A stretch of DNA of 64,000 bases from Siphonodentalium dalli (lineage: Eukaryota > Mollusca > Scaphopoda > Gadilida > Siphonodentaliidae): the NCBI GenBank assembly GCA_032622095.1, contig CP136067.1:199540052-199604051 (forward strand). Direction: 5' to 3'. Position 1 is the stretch's first letter. Every line of letters starts with the position of its first letter. Of this stretch, positions 1 through 11,575 are shown in pieces. The position numbers and the translations under genes are program-made. The notes below the pieces were generated by a model. It saw only the letters and a list, made by a program, of their open reading frames with translations. It searched no databases and was not told the DNA's origin.

Positions 1-520
1 AGAAAGTTTAACAATATTTGTCAATCAATACCACTCATTTCAGGAAAATCTTTCATTAATGATATTATCGGTGGTGATTTATAAGGTTATGAAAAGTTAA
101 CACCTCTATCAAGATGCAGTTAATCTGATATCATTAGTATCAACGGGATGTTTTGCCAGTATGTCTGGTGGCGGTGTGTACATAGCTAATCCTCTGTTTC
201 GATGTGCTTTTCTGATGAAGAAACCCTTCTACAATTTCATTGTTAAGCTGTCGGTTTATTGTTCTATGATAAACCCAAGTAAAAAGGCGAGAATTGTCAA
301 TAATGAACTGCTTTCCTATCGATAACAAAGGTCGCTCAAGCAGCGATTGTGGAAATAATCAAAATAAAAGACACAATTTTGTAGAAACTGACAGCATTTG
401 GCAAAAAATATTTTCATTTGGCAAAATTAAATTTCGGGCCAGCGCGGACCCTGCTGATAGAGACATTTATACACTCTGCTAACTGAATAAGTTTGTAATT
501 ATTTGTTTTCTGTTTAACAG
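1..520. other. DDB1 intron at left edge
   Basis: Intronic sequence before the first visible DDB1 exon. No exon or repeat recognised. Confidence 0.6.
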
Positions 521-604
521 GGTCTCTAGTCATGCAGCACTCAGCTGAAACAATCACACCAACACAAGGATCCATGTTGTATGGCACAGTTAACGGGTCC
601 ATAG
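521..604 (+). CDS. DDB1: DDB1 exon (fourth from last)
   Basis: Acceptor tttaacag precedes 521 and donor gtaaga follows 604. The exon enters with two bases finishing a Gly codon and leaves one base (G) of the next Gly. It reads [20 protein letters not shown] and then GTVNGSI, matching the end of the DDB1 BPC propeller. Confidence 0.94.
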
Positions 605-3600
605 GTAAGACTTAGTAATGTAATCATTTCGGATAATTAAAGATGGTGTATCACTTCTATGAAATGTCTGCTCTGTTAAAACAATAGGTTCCACCAGAAA
701 ACACAAGCTTCTGTAGAAATATTTATTTCCACGAACCAGAAAGGATATCTTGCTATTTATTAAAAAAAAAATTATTGAAATTCTGCCTTTTAAAAACACT
801 TTTTAGTGAAATTTAGCATCAGATGTTTCTCTTTTGTTTTTATGAATATAATATAATGTATCTTATCCGGCTTGAATTGGGGGAAATTAAAAGGCTTGAA
901 TATCTCAAATAGCTGATTAATTGTTGATTGATAATTTGATGATCTACAACGAGTACCCAGTTTATAGCGGAATTTACAAAGCTAGTCCAGTAAGTTAGGT
1001 CTTGATTGAGCCTTTGGCGAGGTTCAGACCTACTTTAGTGGACCAGTTTTGTAAATTCTGCTATAAACTGGGACGAGTTGCAGATTCTATTTATTACATG
1101 ATCCAAAATCTAGATAAAACATACTTAAATCAACAAATGGGACGTGAAACGAACTTCGGCTTCAAAAAGACCTGCGACGACTTTTCATGTAACTATGCGT
1201 TGCTTGCCACGTAAAGAAATAGTCCCAGATAAATAGAGACTCTTTGCTTATTTAATGGTGTAAATTTAATGAAATAACTTTTCAAACTCTATAATCATTA
1301 GAGATTGTTGGAAAATATTGCAAGCCATATTATTTTGAGACGCAGCGTACGTAAACAGATGAAAACCGGAAGTCAAAGGTCAACTGGCACTATTTTTCCG
1401 CCAAGGAGAAGCCCTCAACTGAACTATATGGATTACGTCTCCGGCCTTGTGTCAATCAGGAGGGTTAAAATTTTATTGCTGTGCCGACCCCACTCACACC
1501 CGTGTCCAGATTAGTCTCGCATGAATACACCCGCATTCTATCTATTGTCTAGTCAGTTTTTATTCCTCCTCGCCAGGACAGGATCGTTTCTATTTTCTCA
1601 AGGTTGTATCTTTCTGTGTTGCGAGTTTATCGACTCAATATTTATTGTTGATATTACAAACTTGCAATTTATTGTACCCGATAGTTAATTAATATTTCTC
1701 ACATCCGAAACGGGAACTTTTTTCGTTTCACTGTATCCGTAATTTGTTTCCGTGTTTTCTGTTTTCCTCAAGACGGCTTTATCTTCCAACAATTGGAATT
1801 AAGATGGCCATCTTGACAATGACTAAAGAAGCACATAGCTTACTTGTGGCAAAACCACATAGTGCATATTGTGCCACACATACGGCGTGATGACTATCAT
1901 GACTTACAATTGAGGACGCAATGTAGTACGGTATGCGATATCTCCTAATTTCGTGCTACACGTGTTTCACTTTACATAAGTTTCCGTCGACTCGCTTCGG
2001 TTATTTCGTAAGTTCCGTTGCTTTGTATCCTAATGTATACTGCCAAATCATACATGGCACTGCTCTGTTAATTCGCAGAAAGTTGCACAGGACAGCCATA
2101 TCCTCCTTTGTAATAATTTACATGAATAAATACGAAAGATAGTACTTGTTATCACTATCAGATGACAATTCACATTTCTTTCGACTGAGCGATCTGTAAC
2201 ATTGTTTTAACGATCAATACCTGCGAATCTACGCCCGCCAGTATGTATGAGCGCGTGGTCTTGTTAGACACATGGCAAATGTAATAACACATTACATCGA
2301 CTTCAAGGTATTTAGAAAATTCTGCCTTGTCTATCACGATTAAATATCATATAACTCATTGTATCATCAGTACAATAGTTACTAACACTCCGTAACAGGG
2401 GGATGGTATTCGTTATCACATATATAACCACACTTCAAATTGATGTGTTGTCTGACGTTCTAAATATTGTGTTGCATTCTTTACATCCATGTATGTACAG
2501 TTTGGGTTCCTACGAACTATTGTTCACCAACTGCAATGAAGTGAAAACTTTGTAGCCTGACACTAAGCCATCTTACCGTAGGCTCTAATATGCCTCGGCA
2601 TGGGCGAGCTTGCAATAATGTATTGCACGCCGTAATAGTTCCATACATTGTACATGACAATCATATGGTATCAGGGCCTCATGTATGCTGTCAGAACTGA
2701 CTACTAGTATGCTTACATATGGTGAACAGTTTTCATCCCAATACTGACATACTTTGCAGTTTCATCAGTGAATGATAACGGCAAACAGCGAAATAGAAAG
2801 AATACATATTGTCACGTGCTCCAGATTCACTGCCAATAGTCTTTCCAGTAGAGACCATCACTTGGCTCACTAACTTCTATTTCCACATATATCAAAACGA
2901 TATTCTGCCAAATAGCTTTCACTCGTGTATGATGCGCAGTTACATGCAACACATTTATATTGCGCAGAATATCAGAAAGGACTGCATTTGTATTGTTACA
3001 TGTCTAAAGCGAGCTTACATGCGCAGCGTTTATATTGCGCACATCTACTGCCAATATATTTCCGAAACCGGCCAAGACATGGCTCTTCGTCTATTGTCAC
3101 ATATCCACTGATTATGTGACAAAACGATTCGATACAATCATGCCGAAAATGAAGGCATTCGTATCTTCACGTCCGCTGTAAGCGCACTTTCCTAACGGAA
3201 ACCGCCTAGTTCTTGCCTATGTGCATTCGGAACTCATCGTCCTCATATACGAGAAAAGACAGTATCTTACCTGTCATAGCAGGTAAGATCACGTGGCCAG
3301 GGGTATAACGTGATTTTATATTAACCTTACTTTATACTCAATAACCTAGGTTGTATTGTGTTATGTATATTAACCTTGCTTTGTTATAACTAACAGCATG
3401 TCTTGCAGTCGAACATGATTCGAATTTGATGGCCACACACCGTGCAGGTTGCTCATTCACGGGTGTATTACTTGTTATAGTTGGGTAAGGGCATATTAGT
3501 CAATGATTACCTACTTTGAGCAACCGTACCAGTCTTTACCTCGGGCAGGACCAGTTCTGGCCCCCCAGGTCCTGCTACGGCAGTGTGAACCAATGGTAGG

Positions 3601-6600
3601 CGGGTGCTGCAAGTGGTTGATTCGGGAAACCAATCTTCACGGGCGATTGCTCCGGCACCTTTCTCTCAGGTGCCTAATGGTAGTGGCAATACGATTATTA
3701 AATTTCGAAAAAATTCACATCGATATACTATTATTCCACATAGAGTGAAATTTCCATCAGTATTTTGATTTCGGCCTGGATTCCTGCCACGAAGATCTGT
3801 TTATAGGCCACCACAATTATTGGGCACCTGGGAGTAGCCTTTGGCGGCTGTTCTGGGTGGGGAAGACTCGTTGTCACGTGACGCTCTTGCTCTCATAGAC
3901 ATAGCGCACCAGCCAAATGGCCTTCTGACTCTTCCCCATGGTGCAGTGGCCCACATCATTACAAGATGGGGTCCAGTCGATCCCCTGGAATCGTAATACC
4001 TTCGGGATACATCCGGGCCTGCTCCTCCGCCGTCATGTGATCATAGTGGTATGTCATCGACATTTATTCCAGTTTGGTCAGGACCACCTGCATTTGGGGG
4101 ATTCCATGGAAGGGCCTTCCTCTGATCAAATGGCTCATCAGAACTTATTCCCTCTGGCCTTGGGGGCGCAGCTTGATGATGCCCCAGAATTTGAGAGGGT
4201 GACCTTGGACAGGACATAGCTACTTATCCCAAATGCAAGAGCATTTGTCTTGCGTCGAACCATTTCAGAGTAGGCCTCTTCCACAGTCTGGTATCCCAAC
4301 CTGATGCAGCCAATTCTGTTGGCTGGCGTCGATCTTGACATGCTTCTCTGCATCGCGTGGCGTCGGCAGGTTTGACGACGATGAGCAAGAATCGCGGGTC
4401 GACAGTGGGTCGCCAGGCACACTGTCGGACGAGGATTCTGATGTTCCGCTGGTAAGTGATTTTGTACAGGATGAGGATACAGGTTGATATCTTATATTGC
4501 TTCATTTAATTCAACAATCTGCGATAAGTACAAGTATTTATCTCAGTCAGGAAAGATCCAGCACTGTAGCCTATGGAGGATGTTCTGGGTGGGGAAGTGA
4601 AGAGTTGTTGCGTGCCTCCAAGAGCTGCTCCAGCCTTCTGCCTCTTCCCCACGGTGCAGTGGCCCACATCTCAACAGATGGGGTCCAGCCACTCCCCTGG
4701 AATCGTACACCTTCGGGATACCTCTAGGCCACTCCTCCACCGGTAGGCTGAATGTTCTGGGTGGGGAAGACTTGTTATTGCGTGCCTCCAAGTGCTGCAC
4801 CAACCAACCTTCTAACTCTTCCCGTTGGTGCAGTGGCCCACATCTCCACAAGATGGGGTCCAATCCCCTGGAATCGTAATACCTTAGGGATACCTCCAGG
4901 CCACTCCTTCACCGGTAGGAAAGAAAGGCTGAATGATCTGGGTGGGGAAGACTTGTTGCGTGCCTCCAAGAGCTGCACCAACCAGCCTTCTATCTCTTCC
5001 CCACGGTGCAGTGGCCCACATCTCCACACGATGGGGTCCAATCTCCTGGAATCGTAATACCTTCGGGATACCTCCAGGCCACTCCTTCACCGGTCATTTT
5101 GCAATTTTGATCATTCTGCTACATTTGATCATTTCGAAATGTACCCGACACTCGTTATGTGCGCCATCATAGATCACTGATGCTTCTATGCTTGTTCATC
5201 AAGTCCTCAGTGGTGTTCTCTAATCCCATATATACTGGTATGCAATGATACCTTGGATCATGATGGCGTTCCCTGCTCTCTACATTATACGAGGCTGGAG
5301 TACAGATGTGTGGCATGATATAATGAAACCTCATACCTCGCTATGATATCTGCAGCATATCATTTTTATATCTGGTTTGTGTATCACAGGGAGCAATTTA
5401 CTTTCGATATCTGATTAGCAAATAATCTCACATTGACATGATTAGATAGCATTTTTATAACATCATACATGTATAAAAAATTCCTCGCTATTACCGGTAT
5501 CCACATTTCAGTGGCAAATCGCGATGCGATTCCAGTTAATTTGCTCCCTGGTGTATCATAAGCATTCTGATATCTTATGGCATACACAATGGCTGCATGT
5601 GACATCAGTTCATAATGTGAACTGTCGAGAGAGCGAAGAAGATAACAAAGAGAATAGGATGCAGCAAAGTTATACTTGCTCGGTTGTCTCGCTAGCATGA
5701 ATTATATGGCACTACCTGGGATGTTTATTCCAAAAACAAGGGGGGCGGGCGGTACACATTTGAGCAATGTCGTAATCTGAATTGGGAGCTCTTTCACGTA
5801 ACATAATCATATCTGATTCATGACTAAATCACATTTACATGAATCCTGTTTCGGAAGAGTACATTCCCATCGAATTTGGATATTAATTAACTTTATTGCT
5901 CGTGCCTCCTCCTGGGCTTGCATTCTAATCCATATAGTTCAGTTGAGGGCTTCTCCTTGGCGGAAAAATATAATATTTATAAATAATATTACTTTTTCCT
6001 TAAGGGAAGCCCAAAACTGAACTATCATAGATCCCTCCCATGGTGGTGCCATTCCCAACCCTGTGACTCGCAAATCTCATGATTAAGTCGGAAATAAAAA
6101 ACTGACTAGACAATAGATAGAATGCGGGTGTATTCATGCGAGACTAATCTGGACACGGGTGTGAGTGGGGTCGGCACAGCAATAAAATTTTAACCCTCCT
6201 GATTGACACAAGGCCGGAGACGTAATCCATATAGTTCAGTTTCGGGCTTCCCTTAAGGAAAAAGTTATATTATTTATAAATATTATATTTCCTGTTATGC
6301 AACGAACGTTTAATATCACAATTTATAGAATGGGTTTATTGAATGGAATAAGGGTAGGATCATGTAATAAATGCTATTAATCAATCAATAAACTTGTTTT
6401 ATTTAAATTGCTTTAGAATTTTTGCATCCCAAATCTAAACAAATCAATGTATATGGCTTACATTATGTGCATCAGATCATTATTTTACTTTTTACAGGAA
6501 TGGTCACCCAATTAACACAAGATTTCTACAATTTCCTCGTGGATGTCCAAAACAGGTTGGCCAAAGTGATAAAGAATGTCGGAAAGATTGACCACTCATT

Positions 6601-9600
6601 GTATCCTTTGAGAATAAAATACAGTTTGAATTAGGCCCTTAAAGGGAATACCTGTGTACTCAGGCAATTGTATATGTGTTATCATATCTATTATTATTAG
6701 AATATGATCCATTTCGTGGGCGCGGATTATTAGTTGGACGAAATGAGCTAATTGAATTTCTACCCTGTGAAGACCATGGCCACCATCTTTCTGTCATTGC
6801 AGGAGCATTAAATCTAGGGGTGCGAGATATCACCGGTGTATCGCGAATCAGAGTTCTACGATACACGCACCGGTTCCATAGCCAAAAAATCGCGCATCGC
6901 GATACACAATTTTGTTTATCTATTGTCCATTATTCATTCTTTAAAATTGCTATATTCACGCCGGAGAATAAGAATTAAATACAACGCAAAGAAGCATGAT
7001 CAAGTCGTTCTACTTCAAAGCGCCGATTAAATAGGTCAGCCACCTGTTCATCGGTCATGCGCGTGGGCGTTGTTGTTTTTGTGTAAAGATTGATATACCA
7101 TTGTCACCGTTGGCACACAGAAGAGTTCGTTCATAGAAATGATGTCGCCAAAAGGCTCAAAATGTACGTCGTGCTAATCATTTGTCGTTCATCGGACTTG
7201 AACTGCATATTAGAGAATTAAATCATTCCCATTAAGTCACCGATACCCAATTGACATAAACGTGTCGCATCGCAAGACTCGTAGTAAACCGCGTCAATAC
7301 AGACAGCGTTCCGAACTTCCGACGTGGTATTTTTGGATTACCTCCCCTGGACTGTATTTAAATGAATTAAACAACAAACGTGGTATGTTTTTGTACTTGA
7401 AAGTCGTGTAATCCCATACGACCTTGGCCTTAAATAAAACATTCCAATGAACTGAAGTAGCTGGTATTGAAGGATTAATCAAATTAATGAACTATTAAAG
7501 GTACTCAACCCGTAAAGAGGGTCCCCATCTCAACAGATTCCAACAACAACAATCCGATCAGAGGGTCCTATATTACTATTTCTTTGGTTTTGGGGGTAAA
7601 AAATATTTGATTCGAGTCGAGGAACCCATCAAACAAAGCTCAGAGTTATTAGATATTGATTTTTGAAAATTCTTATGTTCTCGAGATGAGTACTTATAAC
7701 TGCCGTCAATTTGGTAACCTGCTCGAGATTTTACGCCAAAATTATATTCAAACAGACAAGGATGGATAACTCTATAATCAAGTGGGTAATAATAACGAAT
7801 TTTTTACTGTCTTCTGGGCCAGAAAGAATTCCCTATAATGAAAAATAATAGATTTCTAAAATCGATATCTAACAAATCTGAGCTTTGATGGGTGACTTCC
7901 TCGACTCGAATCAAATATTTTTGACCCCCGAAGCCATTGAAATAGTAATTGAGAGGAGTTTTATCGGGTTGAGTACCTTTACATAATGACTATGATTGAA
8001 TATATGTTTTTTTTTCAACAAATTCATGAATTCCATATGAAGGGCTGCATCCAGAAATACTAGGGTATTGTATTTAGATACGTATTGTATCTCGACCCGC
8101 ATATCGCGATACGCATCGTATCGCGACACTAGGCGTACCTCCCACCCCTTTGTCAACAACTGGTTCAAAGTAATTTTTTCAAAGAACGCTCAAGAAATAT
8201 AATATTTTTTTTGTAGTACATCATTCATCACAGTGTTCAGTACATATTCCCATATTTGATTCTTAGATATGGACTTTGTTTTTCTTGGACCATTGCCTGT
8301 AAATTTTATTTTGTTAAATCTCAATAAAGTTCACATTTTGTATTTCTAACATAATCCACCATGAAGTATACTCTTCAAATGTTGCATCAATGGGCATGGT
8401 TTCTATGATTACTAATATATATGAACAGAATCCTTTCTTTGGACTCTAAATTTTTTTTGGAAAAATTGGGTCCACACAAAGCCCTTAATTGAGAACAGGT
8501 CACCTTTGTTCAGTCTGGTGATCGCGTTCAACAGAACTTAGAAGGTGATTGTTGTTTTATTGTCCGGTGCCCCTGCTGTGCGAACAATGTTGATTTTATG
8601 ACCCCAGATTAATCATGGGTGTTAATTGCCACAATGATGTCGCAGTAGGATATCAGGAATGTGTTGATAGCCTGTCTACTGGTCAAATAGATCAAATAAA
8701 GAGATTATTTTTTGTGACTTTCTACAGAAGCTGAATCCGGGAGATTGTCATGCCTGTCCGGGAGATCGTGCTCAAATCCGGGAGTCTCCCGCACAATCCA
8801 GGAGAGTTAACAGGTCTGGCCAGCACACTGTGGCAGTGGTCAGACCACCATAGCGATAGTAAAGAACTCTCCCTTGCAGTTTGTCGTTAACCAGCATGGG
8901 GAAATGATATCTCCATGCGGCGTGCTTTGTTTCCTAGAAGATTCAACTAATGTTAGTGTCCACTGTCCTAGGGTCCTTGAATTTATTTGGATTCTATATA
9001 TCCAGAGTTCCAGATTATCCATTATAAATAAGCCATGGAAATCTAAATATTTCTGGAGAAATGTTATAGTTAATGGCTACAAATAAGCCATTCCCTCATT
9101 TCATTACAATATCAAAGAGTAATTATATGAACTTAACAACTACCAGCTGGCGATCATTTCACACAGAACGAAAGACAGAGCCTTCTGAGGGCTTCATAGA
9201 TGGCGACCTGATCGAGAGTTATCTCGACTTGACGAGGGACAAAATGCAGGAAGTGATAGTCGGGCTGCAGGTTCATGTGAGTAAACCTATCTCAATAAGG
9301 TCATGCAAAGTAAAATTTAGTGACGCTATCCCGCATAGAGGGCTAGCATCACCAAATTCACCCTCTGGGGACCACATTCTGACAAACGTCATAATTGTAT
9401 GTTTTTAGCTCAATTTGACAAAGTCAAGTTTGAGCTCTTGCCATGGGTGGCATCCGTCTGTGCGTAAAGTGAAGAAAGATTCCTATTCATTGGTAGGAAA
9501 TGTTCAGATAATAAGTTCTACAAATGGCCTATGAACATCTCCTGAGGGAACTACTCATCAAGAAAGGGTTAAAATGTTAAACCATATTGCATTTCTTCCA

Positions 9601-11575
9601 AATATTGGAAACTTTGCTATAATCAAGAATGGACCATTGCATTATATATTTTTATAATTGAAAGGATTCATTCTGATCTTTACTCGAGGGGCTCACGGTG
9701 GCACAGTCAGTAAACTGCATAGCACCTTAGGCGTCATAAGCTGTCCACCGATGGTAGAGCTGGTTTAAATCCCAACAAGCATTGATTTTTTTCTCCACAC
9801 TAAGAGTGGATAAACTTGTTTGTATATCTGGCAACTTTATCAGTTGCTTACCATGAGTCAGTAGATTCTATTTGCTTGGAATTAATTTCACATTGAAACT
9901 AACCCCTGTACCAGGCATGAGAATATGGTGCTGGACATTTGCAGAATGCCATCCCTAGAGTGTGAATTTAGTGACGCTACCCTGCACCTCTGGGACCTCA
10001 TTCTGCATGGGTTTGTCTACTAATGGAGACCTAGACTCAGATTTAAATTCCCAGATATGCACCCATTGGGCACCTCGATTATGCATTGTGTTGTATACCA
10101 AAAATTATTGAAATCGGTTCATATTTGTTAAAGTTATTAAGTCGGACAGAATTTTGCATCATGCGGAGAGGCAGTCCCAAGGAGATTGCATACAAAAAAT
10201 TATTGAAATCGGTTCATAGTTGTTCGAGTTATGAGGTCGGACGGACACACGGACGGAGAAACTGTGACGGACGGATGGAGGGGTGGACAGACGGACGGAC
10301 AGACACAGTCAATCCAGTATACCCCCCATTTTCTTCGAAAGTGGGGGTATAATAAGCTCTAATAATTTAATCATAAGCTACCAATCCACATAATTCTGTA
10401 AAACTATTGGTTGTCACCATTTAGCTATTAAAGTTATTTCTCGATAACCTAAATTTCTTTATTACATTCCCCGCTACAGAAAAGATAGCAGCGTCGAGTA
10501 GCCACGGCTGTACCACATGCCTAAAAAATGTACCTGGAAACTGTTCGATACTTCCTATGATTTAGCATGAAATGTCGGTGCTGCATTATAATTCCTTTGG
10601 ATATGACTGTATTGACAATAACCATACTAGATGCTAATATTCAGTACACAAGTAAACAGACAAATCAGCAAGATTTAACATAGCAAAGAAGTGAACACTG
10701 AAATTAAAAGCAACACGGGTTTGTGTCACTGCAGTCGACTATATCAATCCCACGTGCAACTTATCCTGATGCGATTTCATCACTCGACGAGCACCAGTTT
10801 TGAGTGACAGGTGTCTCTTTCAATTTATCGTGTCTTTTTCGTCGGAAATAGTCTCAATGCTACTTCCAACTTCTACTTTTTGGTGGTTCTTCTTTGAAAT
10901 GACAGATTAAATTATAAGAAATAACTCTTGTTTCGATTAACCCTTTACCCAACAGAACGGCCCTGTGCCAATGCATTCTCTTATATATGCGAGTCGACCA
11001 TAGGTCGCCTCGCATATATAAGAGAATGCATTGGCTTAACACATTAAAAATTATAAAATTGTTAAAGAATGTAAGAAAAAATGGTAAAAAGTGTTAAAAA
11101 AAAATTTTTTTAGGCCAATGCATTCTCTTATATATGCGAGGTGACCTATGGTCGACTCGCATATATAAGAGAATGCATTGGCACAGGGCATAACTGTAAC
11201 TGTCACAATGTGGTCAAGGAGCCGGTTCCAATGATATCCATATTTGTATGGTTCTATTGAGACAGACCGAAGATATTTTAGGCTGTTGAAGCTTTATTTG
11301 GCCGGTTTGTTGGGTAAAGGGTTAAGGTTATGAGTTATAAATAAACAGTTTGAAAATATATTTTCTGTAACTGCGCTACATGCATTATAGAATTTATCTT
11401 CAAACTTTTCGGTTATAACTCCATAACCCTAATCGAAACAAGAGTTACTTATGAATAAATTATGCTAACCTGTTCTTAACTCTCTCTGCAGCTCGAAGAT
11501 GGAAGCGGAATGAAGAGGGATGCCACAGTTGATGACTTGGTGAAAATTGTTGAAGAACTGACGAGGATTCATTAG
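521..11575 (+). CDS. DDB1: DDB1, 3' part (last four coding exons), DNA damage-binding protein 1
   Basis: DDB1 is the adaptor that joins CUL4-RBX1 to DCAF substrate receptors and, with DDB2, recognises UV lesions in nucleotide excision repair; it acts mainly in the nucleus. Four plus-strand exons (521-604, 6498-6600, 9147-9270, 11492-11575) join in frame and match the C-terminus of animal DDB1: [15 protein letters not shown], then [39 protein letters not shown], and [14 protein letters not shown] before TAG. This is the end of beta-propeller BPC plus the C-terminal helical segment, about 130 of roughly 1140 residues. The 5' part lies left of the window. Introns are 2-6 kb and full of repeats. 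The gene faces XRCC6 tail to tail. The end of exon 9147 is uncertain by 6 bp: ending at 9276 uses the better donor gtgagt and adds Val-His. Identification is from remembered family sequence; I regard it as secure. Confidence 0.96.
949..1080. repeat. Inverted repeat (foldback) element
   Basis: Left arm acgagtacccagtttatagc and right arm ctataaactgggacgagtt are complementary around a centre near 1015. The layout resembles foldbacks at 32940-33065 and 36170-36300, probably diverged members of one family. Confidence 0.6.
1393..1562 (+). repeat. Dispersed repeat, copy 1 (opposed to 6097-6258)
   Basis: About 160 bp, from ccaaggagaagccctcaact through attgtctagtcag, is almost the reverse complement of 6097-6258. 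The two copies lie in one DDB1 intron, 4.5 kb apart and in opposite directions. Confidence 0.75.
3849..5097. repeat. Tandem repeat array, unit about 175 bp
   Basis: Units begin with tgttctgggtggggaag at 3849 (diverged), 4581, 4753 and 4934 (tgatctggg), and contain ggtgcagtggcccacatc and tggaatcgtaataccttc. The last three are contiguous, spaced 172-181 bp; the 3849 unit is separated by about 500 bp of other sequence. Open frames across the array are by-products of the repeat. Confidence 0.85.
5930..6290 (-). repeat. Dispersed repeat, copy 2, with palindromic ends
   Basis: Contains the reverse complement of 1393-1562 at 6097-6258. On its left (5930-6025) the arms atagttcagttgagggcttc and gaagcccaaaactgaactat form a foldback; a further arm copy is at 6228-6258. 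Looks like a foldback transposon of which copy 1 is a fragment. Confidence 0.6.
6498..6600 (+). CDS. DDB1: DDB1 exon (third from last)
   Basis: Acceptor tttacag precedes 6498. The exon reads [20 protein letters not shown], then [14 protein letters not shown]. It leaves TT, completed by C of the next exon to give Phe-Trp as in human DDB1. The donor is gtatcc, GT but weak. Confidence 0.93.
7496..7982. mobile_element. MITE with TTAAAGGTACTCAA termini, copy 1
   Basis: Left end ttaaaggtactcaacccg near 7496 and right end cgggttgagtaccttta at 7981 are inverted. The interior has inverted motifs cgagtcgaggaaccc and cctcgactcgaatcaaat. Related copies are at 20330-20690 and 33817-34290. No coding capacity. 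Confidence 0.75.
8732..8805. repeat. Short repeat with CCGGGAG motifs
   Basis: Three ccgggag motifs and a cggtcgggagt-like inverted pair (ccgggagtctcccgc). A similar stretch (gagactcccggattgcc) occurs near 23250. Probably a fragment of a dispersed repeat. Confidence 0.4.
9147..9270 (+). CDS. DDB1: DDB1 exon (penultimate)
   Basis: Acceptor taccag precedes 9147. The exon reads [20 protein letters not shown], then [20 protein letters not shown] and Q. Phase 0 at 9270 is chosen because it keeps the usual protein length; a stronger donor (gtgagt at 9277) would extend the exon to 9276 and add VH in frame. Confidence 0.93.
9304..9395. mobile_element. Fragment of CAAGCCTTG-type MITE
   Basis: Contains the core of the palindromic family described at 22119: aatttagtgacgctatcccg, then gctagcatcaccaaattcac and ctctggggacc. 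Outer arms are eroded. It lies 27 bp downstream of a DDB1 splice donor. Confidence 0.7.
9690..9935 (+). repeat. tRNA-derived SINE-like element
   Basis: ggtggcacagtcagt (9698) resembles a pol III A box and ggtttaaatcc (9762-9772) a B box, spaced about 60 bp as in tRNA-derived SINE heads. A non-tRNA body follows. No cloverleaf is maintained, so this is not called a tRNA gene. Confidence 0.5.
9946..10010. mobile_element. Eroded CAAGCCTTG-type MITE fragment
   Basis: Short diverged pieces of the family core: tgcagaatgccatccctaga, gaatttagtgacgctaccct and tctgggacctcattctgca. Confidence 0.5.
10100..10352 (+). repeat. Dispersed repeat with GGAC-rich 3' end
   Basis: caaaaattattgaaatcggt occurs twice (10100, 10193), followed by a run of ggacggac motifs (10231-10305) and an end in agtgggggtataa. 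Related ends occur at 28180-28260 and 31160-31230 in XRCC6 introns. An open frame here is a by-product of the repeat. Confidence 0.6.
10917..11450. mobile_element. Inverted-repeat host element interrupted by a TTAA MITE
   Basis: Left arm aaataactcttgtttcgatt (from 10918) and right arm aatcgaaacaagagttactt (to about 11450) are inverted; the arm continues as ggttatgagttataa after 11325. The MITE 10941-11321 has inserted inside the left arm. Confidence 0.6.
10941..11321. mobile_element. piggyBac-like MITE, TTAA flanks
   Basis: Flanked by TTAA at 10937-10940 and 11322-11325. Left end ccctttacccaacagaacgg, right end ggtttgttgggtaaaggg. Contains two hairpin cassettes (10964-11036, 11116-11188), each with arms gcattctcttatatatgcga. 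TTAA target plus CCC/GGG ends is the piggyBac pattern. Non-autonomous, 381 bp, in a DDB1 intron. Confidence 0.85.
11492..11575 (+). CDS. DDB1: DDB1 terminal coding exon with stop
   Basis: Acceptor tctctctgcag precedes 11492. The exon reads [20 protein letters not shown], then EELTRIH and TAG at 11573-11575. DDB1 proteins typically end in ELTRIH. The 3' UTR follows. Confidence 0.96.
   Translation, partial: LEDGSGMKRDATVDDLVKIVEELTRIH

Larger units (their letters stand above)
605..6497 (+). other. DDB1 intron of 5.9 kb
   Basis: Intron between two confirmed DDB1 exons. It holds an inverted repeat (949-1080), two opposed copies of one repeat (1393-1562; 5930-6290) and a tandem array (3849-5097). 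From about 1570 to 3840 I see no recognisable gene; short open frames there have no family features. Confidence 0.7.
6601..9146 (+). other. DDB1 intron of 2.5 kb
   Basis: Intron between confirmed exons; holds a terminal-inverted-repeat element at 7496-7982. The rest shows no recognised feature apart from a short repeat near 8732-8805. Confidence 0.7.

Noticed and set aside
2809-3119. Overlapping frames with repeating Cys/His/Tyr pattern
   Set aside because: Caused by a short direct repeat (tttatattgcgca twice); no family recognised.
3264-3289. Perfect 10-bp hairpin atcttacctg / caggtaagat
   Set aside because: Contains a donor-like caggtaag, but no exon is missing here; likely chance.
9690-9775. 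tRNA gene
   Set aside because: A and B box-like motifs only; no cloverleaf pairing, so treated as a SINE head.
10964-11036. Rho-independent terminators
   Set aside because: The strong hairpins are MITE cassettes in introns of an animal genome, not bacterial terminators.
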